Positions 27,207 to 36,722 of a DNA stretch of 64,000 nucleotides are shown in pieces; the first letter of the stretch is position 1; each line of letters begins with the position of its first letter. The DNA lies in assembly GCF_007830265.1 (NCBI RefSeq), contig NZ_VLKE01000001.1:310001-374000 (forward strand), read 5' to 3'. This DNA is from Micromonospora olivasterospora. GTDB lineage: Bacteria > Actinomycetota > Actinomycetes > Mycobacteriales > Micromonosporaceae. Under the pieces are notes generated by a model that did no database searches, had not been told where the DNA came from, and saw only the letters and a program-made list of their open reading frames with translations. Made by a program: the position numbers and the translations under genes.

Positions 27207-28106
27207 ATGACAGCAACCACCGCTCGCCCACGGCCACGGCGCCCCGCGCCGACCATGCTCGAGGCCGGCGACGGCACGCGCGTGGCGCTGCACGATCTCG
27301 GGGGCGACGGACCGGCCGTGCTGTTCGTGCACGCCACCGGCTTCCACGGCTGGGCCTACCGTTCCATCGCCGGCCACCTGACGTTCCCCGCTCACTGCTG
27401 GGCCGTCGACCTTCGCGGGCACGGCGACTCCGACCCGCTGCGTCCGGACAGCCTGTCGTGGGACGAGTTCGGGCTCGATATCCTGGCGGTCGTCGACCAC
27501 CTCGGCGACGGGATCGTGGCCGTCGGACACTCGCTCGGCGGTGCGGCGGTCGCGATGGCCGCGGCCGCCAGACCGGAGGCCTTCGACCGGCTCTTCCTGT
27601 ACGAGGCGGGCATCGTGCCGCCGGCGGACAAGGTCGAGGACAGTCACCGTGTCTACCAGCAGCAGGCGGTGGATGTGGCCTCGCGGCGACGGCCGGTGTT
27701 CGGCTCTCGGGCGATCGCCTTGGAGAACTACGCGAGAAAGGCTCCCTACGCCGGCCTGCGCGCCGCCACGCTCTACGACTACGTGGACCACGGGTTCGCC
27801 GACCTGCCGGGCGGTGAGGTCCAGCTCAAGTGCACACCTGAGACGGAGGCCGCGATCTACCGCGAGACGTACCGCCAAACCACTCGCGACGGCCTGGGGC
27901 GGATCGCCTGCCCCGTGCAGGTCATGATGGGCAGTCGGACCGATCCCATGCAACGGGCATCGGCGCACGACCTGGCCGAGCGGTTCGGGGGTGATCCTCT
28001 CGTCCTCGACGGGGTCGATCATTTCGGCCCGCTCCAGGACCCCGCCCGCTTCGCGGCCGCCGTGGCACAGTCACTGGCACCCCACCACGAGCCCGTCCGG
28101 CACTGA
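27207..28106 (+). CDS. Alpha/beta hydrolase
   Basis: A 299-residue alpha/beta hydrolase: LFVHATGFHGWAYRSIA (oxyanion region), DLRGHGDSD, nucleophile elbow GHSLGG, an acidic residue in GSRTDPMQ and histidine in GVDHFGPL. Probable hydrolysis of an ester, thioester or ring-cleavage product. I prefer ATG 27207 to the in-frame start at 27,195 because the operator then lies 42 nt upstream, as for sister genes. Divergent from the two-SDR operon. Confidence 0.85.
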   Translation: MTATTARPRPRRPAPTMLEAGDGTRVALHDLGGDGPAVLFVHATGFHGWAYRSIAGHLTFPAHCWAVDLRGHGDSDPLRPDSLSWDEFGLDILAVVDHLGDGIVAVGHSLGGAAVAMAAAARPEAFDRLFLYEAGIVPPADKVEDSHRVYQQQAVDVASRRRPVFGSRAIALENYARKAPYAGLRAATLYDYVDHGFADLPGGEVQLKCTPETEAAIYRETYRQTTRDGLGRIACPVQVMMGSRTDPMQRASAHDLAERFGGDPLVLDGVDHFGPLQDPARFAAAVAQSLAPHHEPVRH

Positions 28107-28153
28107 CGTGCGACGATGGCCACGGATCGCGGACGAGGGACTAAGGTTTGAGC

Positions 28154-28804
28154 GTGACGGATAATCACGAAACGTCCTCCAAGGGGGTTGGTTCGACGCG
28201 GGAACGCCTCATCGAGGCGGCGATGAAAGCGTTTTCGGCATCCGGTTTCGACGGCGTCTCCGGTCGTCAGATCGAGCGGATGGCCGGTGTCGAGCGAGGG
28301 CTGCTGGCGTACCACTTCGACACCAAGCAGCGTTTGTGGGAGACGGTCGTCGACCTGGTGCTCGATCGATGGACGGACGAGATGTTCGCCCTGCACGAGG
28401 CGCTGCGCGACGTCTCCCGCAGTGAACGCGCCCGCGCCATGCTCATGGCGTACGCCCGCTACAGCATGAGGAACCCGGAGTTCTTCCGCATCCTCGTGCT
28501 CGAGGGCTACGTGCGGACGGAACGAAGTCGCCACCTCGCGAAGCACCTGTGGTCCGGCGTGCAGGTCTTCCGCGAGACCTCCCACCCCGACCAGACCTAC
28601 AGCCCGGCCGAGGTCATCCAGATCTTCCAGATCATCGGGGCGGCCGGTGCGATGTCGGCGATGACGGCCTATCTCGACGACGACCTGGCGGACAGGCTGA
28701 CCAGTCCCGACGTGATCGAGATGTTCGCTCGAACGCTCGCGACGTCCTCCGCTCCCCGTTCCCAGCGCGGCAACCAGGACGACCTCTCCTCGTCGTTGCC
28801 CTGA
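28154..28804 (+). CDS. TetR family transcriptional regulator
   Basis: A 216-residue TetR repressor: helix-turn-helix at about residues 15-58 (RERLIEAAMKAFSASGFDGVSGRQIERMAGVERGLLAYHFDTKQRLW) and a ligand-binding C-terminal domain with FFRILVLEGYVRTERSRHL. GTG 28154 is taken as start; TTG 28148 is also possible. The damaged TetR gene at 29,767-30,086 is related, as both end with a segment like AAGAMSAMTAYLDDDL. It may control the dehydrogenase pair at 30,210, whose promoter lacks the 17-bp operator. Confidence 0.88.
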   Translation: MTDNHETSSKGVGSTRERLIEAAMKAFSASGFDGVSGRQIERMAGVERGLLAYHFDTKQRLWETVVDLVLDRWTDEMFALHEALRDVSRSERARAMLMAYARYSMRNPEFFRILVLEGYVRTERSRHLAKHLWSGVQVFRETSHPDQTYSPAEVIQIFQIIGAAGAMSAMTAYLDDDLADRLTSPDVIEMFARTLATSSAPRSQRGNQDDLSSSLP

Positions 28805-28873
28805 GCACGACCGCGAGGCTGGGTGCACGGACCAGCTCGAGGCGAGCAGATGTCACCGGGACGCTCGCCACAG

Positions 28874-29659
28874 TCAGGCCAGCCACTCGGAAATCTCCTG
28901 GGCAGTACGCAAGACATCGCGCGCGTCGGTGGGCGCAAGGGCGCGAGCGTAGACGCGCGTGATGGAGACCGCGGCCACCACACGATCGTCGACGGCAACG
29001 GGGGCGGCCACACAGAGAACTCCCGGCTGCGACTCGTGAACGTCGTAGGAGAGCCCGGTCCGCCGGATGTCCGCGAACTGTTGGAGCAGCACACGCGGCA
29101 GGACGATCGAGCCGCGTGACACCTGCGGCAGCGGCTTGGACATCACCGACCGGATGACATCTACGCTGGAGTAGGCCAGCAGACACTTGCCGAGCGCGGT
29201 GCGAACGGCCGGCATAGTGCCGCCCACCCGGGTCGGCACGACCGTGCCACCACGCGCGGTGAGCTTCTCGAGGTACAGCACCTCCTCCTCGTCCAGCACC
29301 CCGAAGTGGATGGTGGCGTTCGTGCGCTCGAACAATCGCGCCAGAGGCTGGCGCGCCTGCTCAACGAGTCGCACCCACTCGGACGAGCTGAGCGCCGACT
29401 GCAGCTCGAACCATGCATGTCCCAGACAGTAACGTTGGCCGTTGCGCCCCACCAAGCCTTCTGCCATCAACTCTGCGAGCACCCGGTGCGTGGTGCTCTT
29501 CGGGAGACCCGCGTGCAGCGCGACGGAGGTCACGCCCACGTCGCTGCCTCCAGCCTCGGCCAGCGAGCGAAGCACGCGTGCCGCCTTGGCGATCGACGAC
29601 AGGTTCTCGTCGGAATGGATCGCACGCCCAGCGCTGAGTGTGGTCATGTCGTACCCCAT
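28874..29659 (-). CDS. IclR family transcriptional regulator, candidate master regulator of the cluster
   Basis: A 261-residue IclR protein. The N-terminal winged helix-turn-helix includes SIAKAARVLRSLAEAG, VTSVALHAGLPKSTTHRVLAELMAEGLV and GQRYCLGHAWFEL. The C-terminal effector domain carries LYLEKLTARGGTVVPTRVGGTMPAVRTALGKCLLA and QPGVLCVAAPV. ATG 29659 (AACGGAG upstream) or 29647 are the probable starts. It is the only intact IclR in the window, and IclR boxes in other bacteria contain GGAA/TTCC half-sites, so it is the best candidate to bind the GTTCNG-N5-CGGAAC sites. Its own promoter shows no such site. Confidence 0.9.
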   Translation of the reverse strand: MGYDMTTLSAGRAIHSDENLSSIAKAARVLRSLAEAGGSDVGVTSVALHAGLPKSTTHRVLAELMAEGLVGRNGQRYCLGHAWFELQSALSSSEWVRLVEQARQPLARLFERTNATIHFGVLDEEEVLYLEKLTARGGTVVPTRVGGTMPAVRTALGKCLLAYSSVDVIRSVMSKPLPQVSRGSIVLPRVLLQQFADIRRTGLSYDVHESQPGVLCVAAPVAVDDRVVAAVSITRVYARALAPTDARDVLRTAQEISEWLA

Positions 29660-29766
29660 CTCCGTTGCACCGATCGTCGCGCTCGGTGCGCATCGCCTTG
29701 TCGCCTGACGAATTACTGGTAGGCTACTACGGCATCTGGCAGGCCTCAATCGCCTATGATTTGGTG

Positions 29767-30086
29767 ATGCACGCAACATTTTCGGCGGGAGGGCTCATCA
29801 CGACGCACGACTACGCAGGCTCTGAGCCCCACGACACCCGCGGCCCGCTGCTCGAGTCCGCAACGACCGCCTTCGCGACCCATGGCTACGACGCCGCCTC
29901 GATCCGCTCCGTCGAACGCGCAGCCGGCGTCGAGCGGGTCTTCCACATCGCCGGAGTGGCGCTCTGCTCGATGGCCGCATCGGCGCACTTCGACGACGAC
30001 CTGATGCGCCAGCCCAGATCGAACCGTTCGATGACCTGTTCGCAGCCACTCTCGCGTCCCGTTTCATCGGACCGTCCCGGGACTGA
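29767..30086 (+). pseudogene. TetR family regulator, internally deleted and frameshifted
   Basis: Starts MHATFSAGGLITTHDYAG and shows half a TetR helix-turn-helix (LLESATTAFATHGYDAASIRSVERAAGVERV). It then jumps directly to a C-terminal segment (FHIAGVALCSMAASAHFDDDL), so roughly 100 residues of the ligand domain are missing. A frame change near 30,015 leads into IEPFDDLFAATLASRFIGPSRD and a stop. It cannot make a normal regulator. It lies directly upstream of the dehydrogenase pair it may once have controlled. Confidence 0.78.
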
Positions 30087-30209
30087 CGGCTTCGGCGAGG
30101 GACGGAGAGGAACGCCCGGCGGGCGCGTCGTCCCGCAGAGCTGAACGACGCGTTGCCCGGCGGTCACCGGCGATGCAACCATCGACCCGACTTCCAAAAG
30201 GGGGCAAAC

Positions 30210-31328
30210 GTGGTCGAATCGACTCTGACCCAGGAACAGCTAGCGGTGCGCGACCTCGCTGCCGAGATCGCACGCGACGTGCTGGCCGAGACGGCCGCTG
30301 CGTCGCAGTCGAGCCGCCGCGTGGACGACGGTGCGTGGAGGGCGCTGCACGAGAGCGGTCTCGTTGCGCCGGTCGCCGAGGCCTTCGGCGGCGATGGCGT
30401 GCCCGACACCGTCAGCCACCTGATGGCGGTCGAGGAGCTTGCGGCCGGCGATCCCGCTTCGGCCGCCGCCGCAGTGTGGAGCGGTCACGCAGCCGTCCTC
30501 ATCGGGGCCTGTGGAGACGACGACCAGAGAGCCCGCTACCTGCCTCGGTTCCTCGACCCGAGCACACGGTCCGCGGTGGCCCACCTCGAGGGCTTCGGGC
30601 GGCAGCCATCTGAGCTGCGCGCGACCATCACTGCCGAACACGGTGGTGGCTGGCGAGTGACGGGCCGCAAGGTGGCCGTCGCGTTCGCCGCAGAGGCGGA
30701 TCCGCTGGTCGTGGTCGGGACCGATCCGTCGACAAACGCGCTGCGCGCTGCGGTGCTCGAGGTGCCCGACAAAGCCCGCTGCCAGATCGAGACGTCCGAT
30801 CACCTGGGGCTCGACGCAGTGCCGCTGTCCAAGGTCACCCTCGACCTGGGCGTACCTCACAACCGCATCATCGGCGATACCCCTGCCGCCTCCCGCTCGC
30901 TGTCCGCAGCGATCACCCGATGCCGCCTGACCAACGCGGCATTGATGATCGGCGCGGCCCGCCGTGCCCGCGAGTACGCCGCCCGCTACGCGACCGAGAG
31001 GGTCGCCTTCGGCCGCACCCTGTCGGAGTTCCAGGGCGTCGCGTTCCTCATCGCCGACGCGGAGACCCAGCTCATGGCCGCGCGTTTGTCCATGCTCGAC
31101 GTCGCCTCCCGGCTCGACGCCGGAGTCACCGAGCTGGAGCGCCGGACCACGCACACCCTCAGCTACGCAGCGAACGTCTCGACGCAGGTCACGCGCGATG
31201 CGATCCAGGTCATGGGTGGGCATGGATTCATCACCGACCATCCTGTCGAGCGGTGGTATCGCGCGGTCGCCGGGCTCGCGTCGCTCGATCTCGACCCGCT
31301 CTGTTCCTCCTTCGCACCCGCTCTCTGA
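30210..31328 (+). CDS. Acyl-CoA dehydrogenase family protein, probable non-catalytic partner subunit
   Basis: A 372-residue acyl-CoA dehydrogenase-fold protein: STLTQEQLAVRDLAAEIARD at the start, RSAVAHLEGFGRQPSELRAT in the middle domain, and MGGHGFITDHPVERWYRAVAGLASLDLDP at the end. No YEG catalytic glutamate segment is present. GTG 30210 follows AAAGGGGG and gives the family N-terminus. It lies eight bases from the full-length dehydrogenase at 31,337 and likely pairs with it as an alpha-beta heteromer. Confidence 0.85.
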   Translation: MVESTLTQEQLAVRDLAAEIARDVLAETAAASQSSRRVDDGAWRALHESGLVAPVAEAFGGDGVPDTVSHLMAVEELAAGDPASAAAAVWSGHAAVLIGACGDDDQRARYLPRFLDPSTRSAVAHLEGFGRQPSELRATITAEHGGGWRVTGRKVAVAFAAEADPLVVVGTDPSTNALRAAVLEVPDKARCQIETSDHLGLDAVPLSKVTLDLGVPHNRIIGDTPAASRSLSAAITRCRLTNAALMIGAARRAREYAARYATERVAFGRTLSEFQGVAFLIADAETQLMAARLSMLDVASRLDAGVTELERRTTHTLSYAANVSTQVTRDAIQVMGGHGFITDHPVERWYRAVAGLASLDLDPLCSSFAPAL

Positions 31329-31336
31329 GGAGATCC

Positions 31337-32527
31337 ATGTCCGTCGGTCTCGACATCAGCAACGAACTGAAGGCGTACCGCGAGAGCCTGAAGGAGTGGG
31401 GCCGAGAGGCGGTGCGCCCGTATGCACGTGAAGCCGACGAGACCCATGCTCTCCCCGGACTCGCCGCCACCATCCTCGACTCGGCACCGGTGCCTCTCGA
31501 TCGCTACGACGTACCGACCGACGGACTGCCCCCCGTACCCGACGGCGACATCGTGCGCCGGAATGTCTGGTACGAAGCGGTCGCGTACTGCGATATCTGG
31601 CTCAGCGAGGCACTCAGCCGGGGCGTGGGTCACCTCGTCGTCGATGCCGTCGGCACGGCCGAGCAGAAGGAGCGCTGGCTCCGGCCCGTGCTCGAGGGCG
31701 GGCGGATCACGTCGCTCGGCCTGTCGGAGCCGGACGCCGGCTCCGACACGAGCCGCATCGCCACCACCGCCACGCGCGAAGGCGACGTCTGGCGGATCAA
31801 CGGCAGCAAGATGTACTGCAGCTACGGCGCCATCGCCGACTACGTCGTAGTCTTCGCGTCGACCGACAGGGAGCGTGGCCGCTCGGCCATCCTCCCCTTC
31901 ATCGTAGAGAAGGACACTCCTGGTCTGACCGTCCTCCGACACAACGAGGACAAGCTCGGCCTGCGCTGCTGGACCACCTCCCAGCTAGCCTTCGACGACC
32001 TGATCGTCCCAGCCGACCACCAGCTCGGCTGGACGGGCGAGGCGGCAACGTCGCTGACCGCCAACGGGCTCGACGCCGCTCTCGCGAGCCTGAACCACAA
32101 CAGACCCAACGTCTCGGCGCAAAGCGTCGGCCTCGCCCAAGCCGCGCTCGACCTGACCGCCGATCTCCTGCGGGACGACCGAGCATCGTTCTCGCCGAAT
32201 CGGTGGCGGCTGGTCGAGACCGAGCTCGAGCAGATGAACGCGGCACTGCACCGCTCCCGCACGATGAACCTTCATGCCCAGGCGCTGGCGGACACCGGCG
32301 TCCACAACAGGCTGGAGGCGTCGGCGGCCAAGGCGTACGGGCCGCCGACATCAGAGCGTGTCGTTCGTCGGTGCATGCAGCTGCTCGGACCGGACGGTTC
32401 GTCGAACGAACTGCTGCTGGAAAAGTGGTACCGCGACGTCAAGATCCTCGACATCTTCGAAGGCACCGGCCAGATCATGCGACTCCTGATCAGCCGTCAG
32501 CTGATGGGTCGCCGGGCCGCGAGCTAG
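31337..32527 (+). CDS. Acyl-CoA dehydrogenase, catalytic subunit of tandem pair
   Basis: A 396-residue dehydrogenase with ITSLGLSEPDAGSDTSRIATT (flavin loop), INGSKMYCSYGAIADYVVVF and DVKILDIFEGTGQIMRLLISRQLMG, where the Glu of FEG is the expected catalytic base. ATG 31337 is preceded by GAGGAG. It ends exactly where an IS630 remnant begins: the transposase stop overlaps the last bases of this gene, so the insertion sits at the 3' end without evident loss of coding sequence. Confidence 0.9.
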   Translation: MSVGLDISNELKAYRESLKEWGREAVRPYAREADETHALPGLAATILDSAPVPLDRYDVPTDGLPPVPDGDIVRRNVWYEAVAYCDIWLSEALSRGVGHLVVDAVGTAEQKERWLRPVLEGGRITSLGLSEPDAGSDTSRIATTATREGDVWRINGSKMYCSYGAIADYVVVFASTDRERGRSAILPFIVEKDTPGLTVLRHNEDKLGLRCWTTSQLAFDDLIVPADHQLGWTGEAATSLTANGLDAALASLNHNRPNVSAQSVGLAQAALDLTADLLRDDRASFSPNRWRLVETELEQMNAALHRSRTMNLHAQALADTGVHNRLEASAAKAYGPPTSERVVRRCMQLLGPDGSSNELLLEKWYRDVKILDIFEGTGQIMRLLISRQLMGRRAAS

Positions 32528-33215
32528 TGTGCTGAGTCGTTAGTTCGTTGGCAGTATGCGGCGATCGTTTCGAGGATGTCGTCTGCCGTCTTGGTCCACA
32601 CGAACGGTTTCGGGTCGGCGTTCCACGCCTCGATCCAGGCGGTGACGTCGGCTTCCAGCGCGGCAACGCTGCGGTGGGCCGAGCGGCGGAGTTTGCGGTT
32701 GGTCAGCTCGGCGAACCAGCGTTCGACCAGGTTGAGCCACGACGAGTACGTCGGGGTGAAGTGCAGGTGGAACCGGGGGTGCTTGAGCAGCCACTGCGCG
32801 ATGGCGGGCGTCTTGTGGGTGGCGTAGTTGTCCAGCACCAGATGCAACTCCAGCTCCGGCGGGGTTGCCCCGGTCGATGGTGCGCAGGAAGCGCAGGAAC
32901 TCCTGGTGGCGGTGTTTGCGCTGGGTTTGGCCGATCACCTTGCCGGTGGCCACGTCCAGGGCGGCGAACAGGCTGGTCGTGCCGTGGCGGACGTAGTCGT
33001 GGGTCACCCGGCCCGGGACACCGGGCATCATCGGGGCGGTCCGGTCGAGGGTCTGGATCTGCGACTTCTCGTCCACGGCGAGGACCATGGCGGCCTCGGG
33101 CGGCAGCTCTTCGAGCGTCTTCGTGATCACCGCCTCGACCTGGGTGTCGCCGATCTTCCGTGGCGCACTCGGACGCGGCTCGTGGTCGGTGATCTCACCC
33201 TCGAGGGCCGACTCC
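32524..33215 (-). pseudogene. IS630-family transposase remnant
   Basis: Reading leftward, the fragment has [19 protein letters not shown] (N-terminal region), then [17 protein letters not shown] (first catalytic Asp), [18 protein letters not shown], a frame change at about 32,860 (one extra G) and [18 protein letters not shown] with [19 protein letters not shown] (remaining Asp and Glu). The linker between [10 protein letters not shown] and the first Asp region is missing about 50 residues and there is no proper start. Dead element; it separates the dehydrogenase pair from the amidohydrolase. Confidence 0.82.
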
Positions 33216-33254
33216 ACGAGCGTCACGGCGGACGCGCCCGAGGCTTCGGCAGGC

Positions 33255-34298
33255 TCAACCCGTCTGCAGGCCACCTCTGATCCGCGCGACGAGCCTCTCG
33301 GCGTTGCTGCGGCCGACCGCGTCGAGGCGGTCGTCCGGCCACGCGCCGGCCACGGAGTCAAGCACGCGCTGCGAGGCCGTCTCACGCGCCGCGAACGGGT
33401 AGTCGGTCCCAAACATGACGTGGTCCTCACCGAACCGGGTGACCGCGAGCTCGAGGGACTCGACGTCGTACGTCAACGAGTCACTCCACAGTCGTCGGGC
33501 GAGTTCGACCGGTCGGGGACGCCCGGGAGTGCCCAGCGCCACGCCGCGGTCGATGCGGCCCAGAATGCCCGGCAGGGTCCCGCCCCCGTGCGCCAGGCAG
33601 ATCGTCAGGGCGGCCCGGTCGACCAACAGGTCCGAGACGAGCAGACCTGCGGCCGCGGCCCCCGTCTCGGTCGGCATGCCGACCCCGAAGGTCAGTCCCA
33701 TCGGCGCGAGGCGTGGATCGGTCGTCTCGTCGACGGGATGCACGAACACCAGCGCCCCCAACCGGTCCACGGCATCGAAGAACGGCGTCAGCGCCGGGTC
33801 GATGAGCTCCCGGTCCCCGACCCGGGTGCCGATCTCCACGCCCGCGAAGCCGAGCTCGAGCACACATCGCTCGAGCTCGGCGATGGCTGCGTCGACGTCC
33901 TGCAGCGCGACGCTGCCGAGCCCGACGAAGCGGTTCGGAGCGCACGACACCATCTCCCCGATCGCGTCGTTCACCGCCCGCGCCAGCTCCCGTGCACCAT
34001 AGGCCGGAGCCTCGTGGCACAGGATGGCGGGGATCGGCGACAACCACTGCACGGCCACGCCCTCGGCTTCCATGTCGCGCAGCCGTGCCTCGATTGACCA
34101 GCTGCGGTCGTCGACGGTGCGGTACGTCGCCGAACCCAGCCTCAGCTCCGCCGTGACGTCGTCGACCATCCGCACCGACGGCCAACGCCCCCAGGGCACT
34201 CGCTCCTCGAGGTCGGGCAGCTCGAGCGGGACGACGTGGGTGTGCACGTCCACGAGCCCCCCGACGGCGGGCCCGCGCTGCGCACCGATCGGGATCAT
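33255..34298 (-). CDS. Amidohydrolase family protein (ACMSD-like decarboxylase/hydrolase)
   Basis: A 347-residue metal-dependent TIM-barrel protein of the 2-amino-3-carboxymuconate-semialdehyde decarboxylase family. Metal ligands are visible as HTH in [11 protein letters not shown], a histidine in LVFVHPVDE, and the aspartate in [20 protein letters not shown] carries another conserved His. The family decarboxylates or hydrolyses ring-cleavage products, which suits this pathway. ATG 34298 overlaps the stop of the dehydrogenase upstream (ATGA); the open frame beyond it is a shadow. Confidence 0.87.
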   Translation of the reverse strand: MIPIGAQRGPAVGGLVDVHTHVVPLELPDLEERVPWGRWPSVRMVDDVTAELRLGSATYRTVDDRSWSIEARLRDMEAEGVAVQWLSPIPAILCHEAPAYGARELARAVNDAIGEMVSCAPNRFVGLGSVALQDVDAAIAELERCVLELGFAGVEIGTRVGDRELIDPALTPFFDAVDRLGALVFVHPVDETTDPRLAPMGLTFGVGMPTETGAAAAGLLVSDLLVDRAALTICLAHGGGTLPGILGRIDRGVALGTPGRPRPVELARRLWSDSLTYDVESLELAVTRFGEDHVMFGTDYPFAARETASQRVLDSVAGAWPDDRLDAVGRSNAERLVARIRGGLQTG

Positions 34299-35491
34299 GC
34301 CTTGGAAGCCATGCGCCCGATGTACGCCCGCGAGACTCCGATCCGGTGCATCTGGTTCGTCCCCTCCGTGATGTCGAGGAACTTGACGTCGCGGTGCCAC
34401 TTCTCGACCAGGTGCTCCTTGGAGGAACCGGCCGGGCCCATCATCTGCATAGCCCGGAAGGTCACGGCCTCGATCACCGGTACCGCGTGCCCCTTCGCGA
34501 CGTGGGCGAAGGTTCCGTCCGCTGTCCCGAGATCGTGTCGCCAACCCGCGCGCAGAACGAGGTTGCGGACACGGTCGAGTCCGTGGCGCATCTCCTTGAC
34601 CTGGTCCTCGAGAAGATCCCAGCGCTTGGACGAGTAGCCCTTCTCGTGCTCCTTGACCCAGCTCCACGCGTAGTCGAGTGCACCTCGCGCCGTGCCGATC
34701 CCGATCGCAGCGCAGTACGGCCGTGTGCCGTTCATGATCGCCATGATCTCGCCGAAGTTGTCACTCGGCAGGCGCCGGTCGTCGTCCAAACGGATGTTGT
34801 CGAACTGGAGCTGGGCCTGGGGGTACCACCGGGTGCCCATCTTGTCCTCCGCCCGCTTCACCACGCTCAGTCCCGGGTCGTTGCGATCCACGATGAAGGC
34901 GCGTATCCCTGCGAGACCGGACCCCGGGTCCGTCTGGGCGAACACGACCAGGTAGTCCGAGATCGCCCCGAGCGAGATGAAGCGCTTCTGCCCGTTGAGC
35001 ACCCACTGGTCGCCGTCGCGCGCGACGTTGGTCCTGATCTGCGAAAGGTCGGAGCCGCAGTGCTCTTCGGTCATGCAGATGGAGGTGAACTTGTACTCAC
35101 CGCGCAGCGTGCCGTCGGCCCACTTGTCGATCTGCTCGGGCGATCCGAGCAGCCGCACGGCCCGTTCGCCGAGGTTGTTGCCGGGGAGGGCCTGCCAGCC
35201 CCACCCGTCCCCGTACGCCATCTCCTCCATCACCAGCAAGCCGAGCAGGTCGCCCCCGCCCTCGAGCTTGCGCAGCACCTCGGGGTCATCGGTGTGCCCA
35301 GGCCCGGAGTAGCGGAAGTCCAGTGGGCTGTGCCGCACCGGGCACACGGCCAGCACCTCGTCGGTGTCCGCAGGGAACGCGCAGTTGTCGTCGACCTCAC
35401 GGGCGCGAGGCCGCACGTGCGTCACTGCCCACTCGTGCACGTCTGCGAGCAGATTGCGCGTCTCGGTGGAGATGTCCATTGCCAATGCCAT
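34295..35491 (-). CDS. Acyl-CoA dehydrogenase, catalytic subunit of tandem pair
   Basis: A 398-residue dehydrogenase: FTSICMTEEHCGSDLSQIRTN (flavin loop), LNGQKRFISLGAISDYLVVF and DVKFLDITEGTNQMHRIGVSRAYIG with the catalytic Glu in TEG. ATG 35491 or ATG 35479 may be used. It lies 30 bp after the shorter partner dehydrogenase and overlaps the amidohydrolase start, forming a three-gene operon under the operator at 36,698. Confidence 0.9.
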   Translation of the reverse strand: MALAMDISTETRNLLADVHEWAVTHVRPRAREVDDNCAFPADTDEVLAVCPVRHSPLDFRYSGPGHTDDPEVLRKLEGGGDLLGLLVMEEMAYGDGWGWQALPGNNLGERAVRLLGSPEQIDKWADGTLRGEYKFTSICMTEEHCGSDLSQIRTNVARDGDQWVLNGQKRFISLGAISDYLVVFAQTDPGSGLAGIRAFIVDRNDPGLSVVKRAEDKMGTRWYPQAQLQFDNIRLDDDRRLPSDNFGEIMAIMNGTRPYCAAIGIGTARGALDYAWSWVKEHEKGYSSKRWDLLEDQVKEMRHGLDRVRNLVLRAGWRHDLGTADGTFAHVAKGHAVPVIEAVTFRAMQMMGPAGSSKEHLVEKWHRDVKFLDITEGTNQMHRIGVSRAYIGRMASKA

Positions 35492-35521
35492 GATCGATCC
35501 TTCGTGCGTGGTGAATGGATG

Positions 35522-36619
35522 TCAGCGACCCAGAACCAGCGGGCTGAGGAGGGGGTCGAAGTCGATGGCCGAGAGCACGGCCGCACTGCGGTACACCCGC
35601 TCGGCCGGATGGTCGGCGATGACGCCGTGCACGCCCATGAGCTGGACGCCCTCGCGAGCGGCGTTCCGGTAGAGCTTGCCGATCTGTGCCACGCACCGCG
35701 ACACCTGCAGCTCCGCGTCCTCAGCATCGGGTGACCGGGTGAGGGCCTCCCACAGGGCGAGGCGAAGGGTCTCGATCTCCATGAACAGATCGGCGAGGAC
35801 GAAGGAGACACCCTGGAAGCCGACCAGCGGCCTGCCGAACGCGACCCGCTCGCGGCCCCAGTCGGCCGCGTACCGCGTCGTCGCCTCCGCGCTGCCGAGT
35901 GAGACGGCGGCCTGAACGAGGCGAGACACGGAGACCGCACCCACGAGACCATCTCGTCCGAGCTCGGCCGAGGCGGGCAGTCGCAGGTCGTCGATCCTCG
36001 CGGTGGTGGCCAACCCGAGGGCTGCCAGCGCGACGCGGCGATCATCCGTGCCTTCGAAGGTGACGGCCGACGGGGCACCTTCCACCACGAAGCCGACCAG
36101 CCGGTCGGTGTCGTCGCGGGCGATGATCACGGACACGCCAGACTCGCCAGCGAACGCGACCGCCGTCTTCTCGCCGGAGACGACCCACTCGTCGCCGTCA
36201 CGCCGGGCCCTCGTCTCGATCTCGGACGGAGCACGACCGTAGCCCTCGAAGAGCATCAGGCTCGCCGGGGCCAGGGGGGACTCCGCGAGCCTGGGCAGGT
36301 AGGTCTCGCGCTGGTCCTCGGTGCCGCACGCGGCGATGATCCAGGCGACCTGCCGAGAGGTCACCCAGCCCAGCGCAAGCGCGGGGTCTGCCCATGCGAG
36401 CTTCTCGGCCGCGATCGCGAAGCTCAGCGGGTCCCCCGTCCCGCCGGCGAACCCGTCCGAGCCGGGCATCGAGACCCGGCTGAGTGCACTGGCAAACTCG
36501 CTGGGCACCGAACCCTTCTCCTCCGCGATGGCGGCGAAGGGCCGCAGCGTCTGCGCCGCGAGCTCCTGCAGCTCGTCGCGCAGGGAGATCTGACTGTCGT
36601 TCAGAGCAAGATCGAACAC
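35522..36619 (-). CDS. Acyl-CoA dehydrogenase family protein, probable non-catalytic partner subunit
   Basis: A 365-residue acyl-CoA dehydrogenase-fold protein beginning with a GTG start (FDLALNDSQISLRDELQELA) after AAAGGG. It has ASLMLFEGYGRAPSEIETRA in the middle domain and ends MGVHGVIADHPAERVYRSAAVLSAIDFDP without the YEG-type glutamate. It closely parallels the subunit at 30,210 (same ending, ...DHPxERxYR...DFDP). First gene of the operon with the catalytic dehydrogenase and amidohydrolase. Confidence 0.85.
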   Translation of the reverse strand: MFDLALNDSQISLRDELQELAAQTLRPFAAIAEEKGSVPSEFASALSRVSMPGSDGFAGGTGDPLSFAIAAEKLAWADPALALGWVTSRQVAWIIAACGTEDQRETYLPRLAESPLAPASLMLFEGYGRAPSEIETRARRDGDEWVVSGEKTAVAFAGESGVSVIIARDDTDRLVGFVVEGAPSAVTFEGTDDRRVALAALGLATTARIDDLRLPASAELGRDGLVGAVSVSRLVQAAVSLGSAEATTRYAADWGRERVAFGRPLVGFQGVSFVLADLFMEIETLRLALWEALTRSPDAEDAELQVSRCVAQIGKLYRNAAREGVQLMGVHGVIADHPAERVYRSAAVLSAIDFDPLLSPLVLGR

Positions 36620-36697
36620 GGCCTGATGCCCTTTCCGGTGGATGCGAGGATCACATCCGTAGACGGTCGGCCACCGGCCCGTCAGTTTCCACTGGCT

Positions 36698-36714
36698 GTT
36701 CCGCGCACCTGAAC
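36698..36714. promoter_or_regulatory. Cluster operator site 10
   Basis: GTTCCGCGCACCTGAAC; the complement reads GTTCAGGTGCGCGGAAC, a full match. It lies 78 nt upstream of the dehydrogenase GTG at 36,619. Confidence 0.65.
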
Positions 36715-36722
36715 CTGCTTGG

